Assembly: GCA_028679855.1 (NCBI GenBank)
Contig: JAJRAP010000079.1
Span: 1-9,169, forward strand
DNA length: 9,169 bases
Direction of reading: 5' to 3'
From: Candidatus Methanoperedens sp.
Lineage (GTDB): Archaea > Halobacteriota > Methanosarcinia > Methanosarcinales > Methanoperedenaceae
Made by a program: the position numbers and the translations under genes. Within the stretch, counting starts at the first letter, position 1. Each line of letters starts with the position of its first letter. Below the pieces are notes generated by a model that worked only from the letters and a program-made list of their open reading frames with translations, did no database searches and was not told the DNA's origin. Below, in pieces: positions 6,570-9,169 of the stretch.

Positions 6570-6779
6570 TTATCGTTTCTTCTCTGAAGTGATAATTACT
6601 TCGTAAAAGCCCGGTTCAGGTCCTCCATCCATCAGGGGCTCAACCTTTTCCCATGCTTTTTGCCGCGCATCGCTTAAGTGCATAGCCATGAAAGTATCCT
6701 CACTTTCATGTTCCACGATCGCTGCATAGTTTCCTTTATCTTTTGCAGGTTTCAGCAGCTTTCTTGAATAATGGATTAA
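6570..6779 (-). pseudogene. C-terminal remnant of a small antibiotic-monooxygenase/EthD-like barrel protein
   Basis: A 69-codon open frame ends at TAA 6572-6570 and is closed upstream by TGA at 6782-6780. There is no plausible ATG before residue 31. The translation is protein-like: KPAKDKGNYAAIVEHESED, then ARQKAWEKVEPLMDGGPEPG and FYEVIITSEKKR. The pattern of a short strand, a helix with KAWEKVEPLM and a last strand FYEVI resembles the end of dimeric alpha/beta-barrel proteins (ABM, EthD or Dabb-like). An ATG at 6783 in another frame gives only MINPLFKKAAETCKR before a stop. The N-terminal half therefore appears deleted. The family suggestion is tentative. Confidence 0.5.
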
Positions 6780-6807
6780 TCATTTTAAACCACAGCATCC
6801 CCTTGAG

Positions 6808-7362
6808 CTACCCTGTATGTTCGTGTCCATGCTCAGGTTTTCCTGCTGCTGCATGCACACCGCCGCCCTTTATGTATTCGTACAGATGATGCGAGTATAA
6901 TGTGACCTCAAGCATCGCCTCCACGTATTCTCTTGCTGCATCCACATCGTTTTCATCGTAATCCTTTAAATGCATAGCGTGCCTGAGCCTTTTCTGTACT
7001 TCCTCCTCTACAGTATGTGACAGGAATTCTACTACTTTGCTTGCGTCCCCCTTCTCAATAGCTTCCTCAACTCTTGGTACTACTGGACCTTGATCAAGTC
7101 CTGCAGGTTTCAATCCGGTGTAGGGCGCCCCTTCTCCCTCCCTGTGCAGACGCACAATAGTTTCAAAGAACCAATAGTTGGCGAGTTCTTTTGCATCTTT
7201 GCCCAGTTTTCTCATACGAAGTGTTCTTTCAAAACCTTTTTTGAGTTCTTCCTCAGCCTTTTTCGGCGCCCAGGGGAGTATAAGATTAACATTCCCCTTT
7301 TCTAAAGCAGCTTTTGCGGCTGTTACAACAGGTCCATCCATAGTGTCACAATGCGGTGGCAT
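6808..7362 (-). CDS. DUF6448 family protein
   Basis: This is a 184-residue soluble, mostly helical protein that matches the DUF6448 family as I know it: the opening MPPHCDTMDGPVVTAAKAAL, a central YWFFETIVRLHREGEGAPYT (63-82), and a helical second half with AREYVEAMLEV. The family function is not established. Residues that could bind metal are His4 and Cys5 at the start, His73, His157-158 pairs (SHHLYEY) and a His-rich tail HGHEHTG, so a metal-related role is possible but is inference. It looks complete. A ribosome binding site (AGGAGGT on the minus strand, just upstream) supports the start. It is the first gene of the leftward cluster and diverges from the TetR gene, which probably controls it. 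Confidence 0.85.
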   Translation of the reverse strand: MPPHCDTMDGPVVTAAKAALEKGNVNLILPWAPKKAEEELKKGFERTLRMRKLGKDAKELANYWFFETIVRLHREGEGAPYTGLKPAGLDQGPVVPRVEEAIEKGDASKVVEFLSHTVEEEVQKRLRHAMHLKDYDENDVDAAREYVEAMLEVTLYSHHLYEYIKGGGVHAAAGKPEHGHEHTG

Positions 7363-7460
7363 AATTTAACCTCCTAATCTATACTTCTTCAATTTCCCAA
7401 TCTTACTGTTTTTCCCCGTTTTTCCAGTCAAAGGTGTGCCTTGACCTTATCCCTATGTAT

Positions 7461-7476
7461 GTAAGTATATACTTGC
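7461..7476. promoter_or_regulatory. Probable TetR operator palindrome
   Basis: GTAAGTATATACTTGC is a 16-bp palindrome with seven of eight positions matching between half-sites. It lies between the predicted TATA box of the DUF6448 gene (7479-7486) and its expected transcript start near 7456, a position where a bound repressor would block initiation. Related AAGTATA half-sites occur at 7571-7577, just before the TetR ATG, and on the other strand at 7380-7386 near the DUF6448 start. The operator role is inferred from symmetry and position. Confidence 0.6.
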
Positions 7477-7478
7477 TT

Positions 7479-7493
7479 AATTTAAACTTTTCG
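7479..7493 (-). promoter_or_regulatory. BRE/TATA promoter of the DUF6448 gene
   Basis: Read on the minus strand, CGAAAAG (7493-7487) followed by TTTAAATT (7486-7479) matches the archaeal BRE plus TATA layout. It predicts a start near 7456 and a leader of about 94 bases before the ATG at 7362. An 8-bp inverted repeat (AAACTTTT 7484-7491, AAAAGTTT 7504-7511) overlaps it and may be a second control site. Confidence 0.5.
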
Positions 7494-7511
7494 CTTTCAA
7501 ACAAAAAGTTT

Positions 7512-7524
7512 TTTCTATAATAGA
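7512..7524 (+). promoter_or_regulatory. Possible TATA element of the TetR gene
   Basis: A T-rich run followed by CTATAATAG is the best TATA-like element on the plus strand, predicting a start near 7540-7545 and a short leader to the ATG at 7587. No ribosome binding site is visible before either candidate ATG (7533 or 7587). The call rests on composition and spacing alone. Confidence 0.35.
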
Positions 7525-7586
7525 ATATCATCTTGACATGCTCCGAGCGTAACATTATTCTTAAATCCCAAAGTATACAAGCACAT

Positions 7587-8183
7587 ATGGATAAAACCGA
7601 ACAAAAAATCCTGAATGCTGCTATAAGAGTGTTCGCAAGCGAAGGATATGAAGGGGCAACTACACGGAAAATAGCGGAAGAGGCTGATGTTAATGAAGTG
7701 ACTTTATTTCGAAAATTCCAGTCAAAAGAGAACATACTTCGAGCGGTCATAACCAGAAATCGGGAAGTTATTCTAAAAACACTTGACTCGGTATTGCGCA
7801 TGGAAAAAGAAGAAGATATTGAAACGAGTCTTCGCGCCCTTGGCAGAGGTCTCATGAAAGTTATGAGAGAAAGGGTCAACATTATGGTCATTTTGATCGC
7901 AGAAGGACGTCGGAATCCAGAAGTTGCTGAGATTCTGGAGTCTGTAGTACAAACAATAGTAGCACGCATCAGCGAATACTTTGAATTCCAGATAAAAAAT
8001 GGAAAAATGCGTTATATCAATCCCAGAACAGCAGCACTGGCTTTTCTTAGCTATCTCTGTCATATGAGTCAACTGAGAGGGGTAATCAGCGAGGACATTT
8101 TAGGCAACAGCGAGGAGGAGTTTGCTGGATTCGTTGATATATTTATAAATGGTATTTTAAGTGCAGAAGAGAACAAAAAATGA
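7587..8183 (+). CDS. TetR/AcrR family transcriptional regulator
   Basis: This is a 198-residue TetR-family DNA-binding regulator. The N-terminal domain is typical: KILNAAIRVFASEGYEGATT, then the helix-turn-helix with TTRKIAEEADVNEVTLFRKF at 25-44 and the following FQSKENILRAVI. The remaining helices form the ligand-binding and dimer domain, which is too variable for a ligand to be guessed. I chose the ATG at 7587 over the one at 7533 because family proteins start a few residues before the KILNAA helix; the 18 extra residues add nothing recognisable. It diverges from the DUF6448 gene, with a palindrome in the shared promoter region and a related half-site just before its own ATG, so it probably represses that gene and itself. 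Confidence 0.9.
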   Translation: MDKTEQKILNAAIRVFASEGYEGATTRKIAEEADVNEVTLFRKFQSKENILRAVITRNREVILKTLDSVLRMEKEEDIETSLRALGRGLMKVMRERVNIMVILIAEGRRNPEVAEILESVVQTIVARISEYFEFQIKNGKMRYINPRTAALAFLSYLCHMSQLRGVISEDILGNSEEEFAGFVDIFINGILSAEENKK

Positions 8184-8195
8184 GATACGTCTTCA

Positions 8196-8260
8196 GACAC
8201 TTGGGTTCAAGCAGAGCGGAGATTTAAGGGCTGCTCGCGATGCTTCGATCTTGAAGTGTC
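8196..8260. repeat. Inverted repeat between convergent genes
   Basis: GACACTT (8196-8202) pairs with AAGTGTC (8254-8260), and TTCAAG (8206-8211) pairs with CTTGAA (8250-8255) as an overlapping alternative. The element fills the gap between the TetR stop (8183) and the convergent VIT1-type stop (8270). It could act as a shared terminator, but there is no clear T-run and the loop is long. Confidence 0.35.
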
Positions 8261-8269
8261 CACTGAATA

Positions 8270-8791
8270 TCAACCACCAAGAGCCACGGTAATGCCCACG
8301 ATAATAGAACCTGTAAGAACCATTCCAATCCCTGCACGCAGCCTGTTTTTATTGGTGTATTTTGCCCATTCATATCCAATAGCAAATAGCATCACGATAG
8401 CCACGAGGTTTGATGCACGAGTCGCTATCTCAAGATTTCGCATTATAAGGAATGGAATTATCACAGGAAATGTGGAAAAGAAAACCAGAAGGAAGCAAGA
8501 AAATGCACCAAATACATCATCATTTCTAACCAAAGCCTCTTGTGGAGATGCTTTAGATGCGCTTTTGAGCACTTCAGCGTAGATGGGTTTCCTCTCTTTT
8601 TCGTCCAGCACCCATTTTATTGGTTCGAGTTCTTCTTCTACGACAGCGAGAGCCGCGTTTTTATCCACCGTCGACCTGATGGAAGAGATGACCCTGGTAT
8701 ATCTGCTGCGTTCAAAGACGTTAGTTAATACATACATCACACCATCCACAATGCCCCAGGCAGTATTGCATCCGAGCGCTGCAAATATCAT
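8270..8791 (-). CDS. VIT1/CCC1 transporter family protein, N-terminally truncated
   Basis: This is a 173-residue integral membrane protein. It matches a VIT1/CCC1-related group that I know by FAALGCNxAWGIVDxVMY and, later, a FLLVFFSTFPVIIPFLI helix, SNLVAIVMLFAIGYEWAKY and an end GITVALGG. Helices lie at about 1-24, 93-117, 125-145 and 152-171, with a charged helical stretch at 40-90 inside. Members normally have roughly 50-60 residues, including the first helix and an EExR stretch, before the point where this protein begins. A TAA lies four codons upstream in frame, and none of the upstream sequence resembles the missing part. There is no ribosome binding site of note, and a TATA-like element sits only 5-20 bases before the ATG. 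Iron/manganese transport by the intact family is known for relatives; this copy is probably not functional. Confidence 0.75.
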   Translation of the reverse strand: MIFAALGCNTAWGIVDGVMYVLTNVFERSRYTRVISSIRSTVDKNAALAVVEEELEPIKWVLDEKERKPIYAEVLKSASKASPQEALVRNDDVFGAFSCFLLVFFSTFPVIIPFLIMRNLEIATRASNLVAIVMLFAIGYEWAKYTNKNRLRAGIGMVLTGSIIVGITVALGG

Positions 8792-8983
8792 CGTCCTTAT
8801 TTAAATATAAGCATTTTGTAAAGTTACTGAATTTGCATGTCGATATTCTATCGTATAAGGAAGAGGATTATACAATTTACCGTCGCATCTTAAAACTTTA
8901 ATTACCCTGGCGGTGTTCTTAATACTTGAAAGAATATGTTGATATTGCCAGCGAAGTAAGACTTCAGATAAGGAGGTAATGAA
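8792..8983 (+). other. AT-rich intergenic region before the acyl-CoA synthetase gene
   Basis: I see no gene in this stretch on either strand. It contains an imperfect AT palindrome at 8796-8811 (CTTATTTAAATATAAG), a possible TATA element CTTTAATTA near 8896-8904, which would give a start around 8925-8930, and the strong ribosome binding site AGGAGGT (8971-8977) for the gene at 8984. The promoter assignment is tentative. Confidence 0.4.
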
Positions 8984-9169
8984 ATGGGAAAAGAAACTAC
9001 AGCATTCGATTACGAAGAGGAGAGAAAGAAGTTCACCTGGGATATCCCCGAAGACGAGCTCTGCTGGGCAACAACAGAACCCGGATGGGCAAAATGGTAC
9101 TGGGCACCCTTTGGGGCTGTTCTAAATGCCGGCGCAACGAATTTCCATTACACAGGAAGATTTCACCAT
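8984..9169 (+). CDS. Acyl-CoA synthetase (AMP-forming), 5' part with internal deletion
   Basis: Sixty-two codons are visible before the window ends. Residues 8-23 (FDYEEERKKFTWDIPE) match the extreme N-terminus of acetyl/medium-chain acyl-CoA synthetases. From residue 25 the sequence is DELCWATTEPGWAK, then FGAVLNAGATNFHYTGRF, which matches a region normally about 200 residues further in (the xxWxTxxPGWxx segment after the Thr/Gly-rich ATP-binding loop). The intervening nucleotide-binding part, including the YTSGTTGxPKG-type motif, is absent, and the join is in frame near 9050-9060. A strong ribosome binding site (AGGAGGT) lies seven bases before the ATG. Intact enzymes activate a carboxylic acid to its acyl-CoA with ATP; this copy could not bind ATP normally. 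Confidence 0.75.
   Translation, partial: MGKETTAFDYEEERKKFTWDIPEDELCWATTEPGWAKWYWAPFGAVLNAGATNFHYTGRFHH

Noticed and set aside
7403..7969. Minus-strand open frame overlapping the TetR gene and its promoter
   Set aside because: It covers the conserved helix-turn-helix coding sequence and the operator region, and its Arg/Ser-rich translation looks like an antisense shadow.
8256..8582. Plus-strand open frame opposite the VIT1-type gene
   Set aside because: Its translation has no membrane helices or motif, while the minus strand encodes a recognisable transporter.
1..9169. CRISPR array, tRNA, rRNA or insertion sequence
   Set aside because: I saw no regularly spaced direct repeats, no cloverleaf-like segments, no rRNA-like stretch and no transposase motif.

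Overview
The window looks archaeal, most likely a methanogenic or methane-oxidising euryarchaeon. A Methanosarcinales/'Methanoperedens'-like lineage is my best guess from gene content, not a proven placement. The evidence is TATA/BRE-type promoter elements, strong GGAGG ribosome binding sites, a lipobox protein with an archaeal look, a surface-protein tail with an 'AGFEA' sorting anchor, a CooS-type protein, a membrane-anchored c-type cytochrome, a DUF6448 protein and an acyl-CoA synthetase start.

Layout. Positions 15-2376 (+) hold envelope genes: a lipoprotein, a large membrane-anchored surface protein with a carboxypeptidase-regulatory-like domain, and a three-helix membrane protein. Positions 2377-2838 hold three short relics of surface-protein 3' ends in different frames. 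Positions 2970-4880 (+) hold a full-length CooS-like protein with its own promoter, ribosome binding site and terminator hairpin. Positions 7362 down to 4931 (-) form a leftward cluster: DUF6448 protein, a broken small gene, a CDF transporter fragment, a cytochrome c fragment, a frameshifted two-helix protein and a carboxymuconolactone decarboxylase (AhpD-like) protein, several joined by 4-base ATGA overlaps. A TetR-family gene (7587-8183, +) diverges from this cluster, and a 16-bp palindrome lies in the shared promoter region. A VIT1/CCC1-type gene (8270-8791, -) and the first 62 codons of an acyl-CoA synthetase (8984 onward, +) end the window.

Two things stand out. First, the CooS-like protein keeps most C-cluster ligands but has Glu302 where classical Ni-CODH has Cys295, and it has lost most of the proton-relay histidines. 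It may be a hybrid-cluster-like, non-CO-oxidising member of the family. Its D-cluster motif is CX2C, which suggests a [2Fe-2S] cluster. Second, an unusual number of genes are cut abruptly: CDF at both ends, cytochrome at its N-terminus, VIT1 at its N-terminus, acyl-CoA synthetase internally, and a small barrel protein at its N-terminus. Either the locus is decaying by deletion or the assembly has collapsed here; reads spanning the junctions would decide.

How the genes work together is only partly visible. The TetR regulator probably represses the DUF6448 promoter and perhaps its own. The CooS-like gene is monocistronic and has no cooC, cooF or acetyl-CoA synthase partner in the window, which fits a stand-alone redox or stress role better than the Wood-Ljungdahl pathway.
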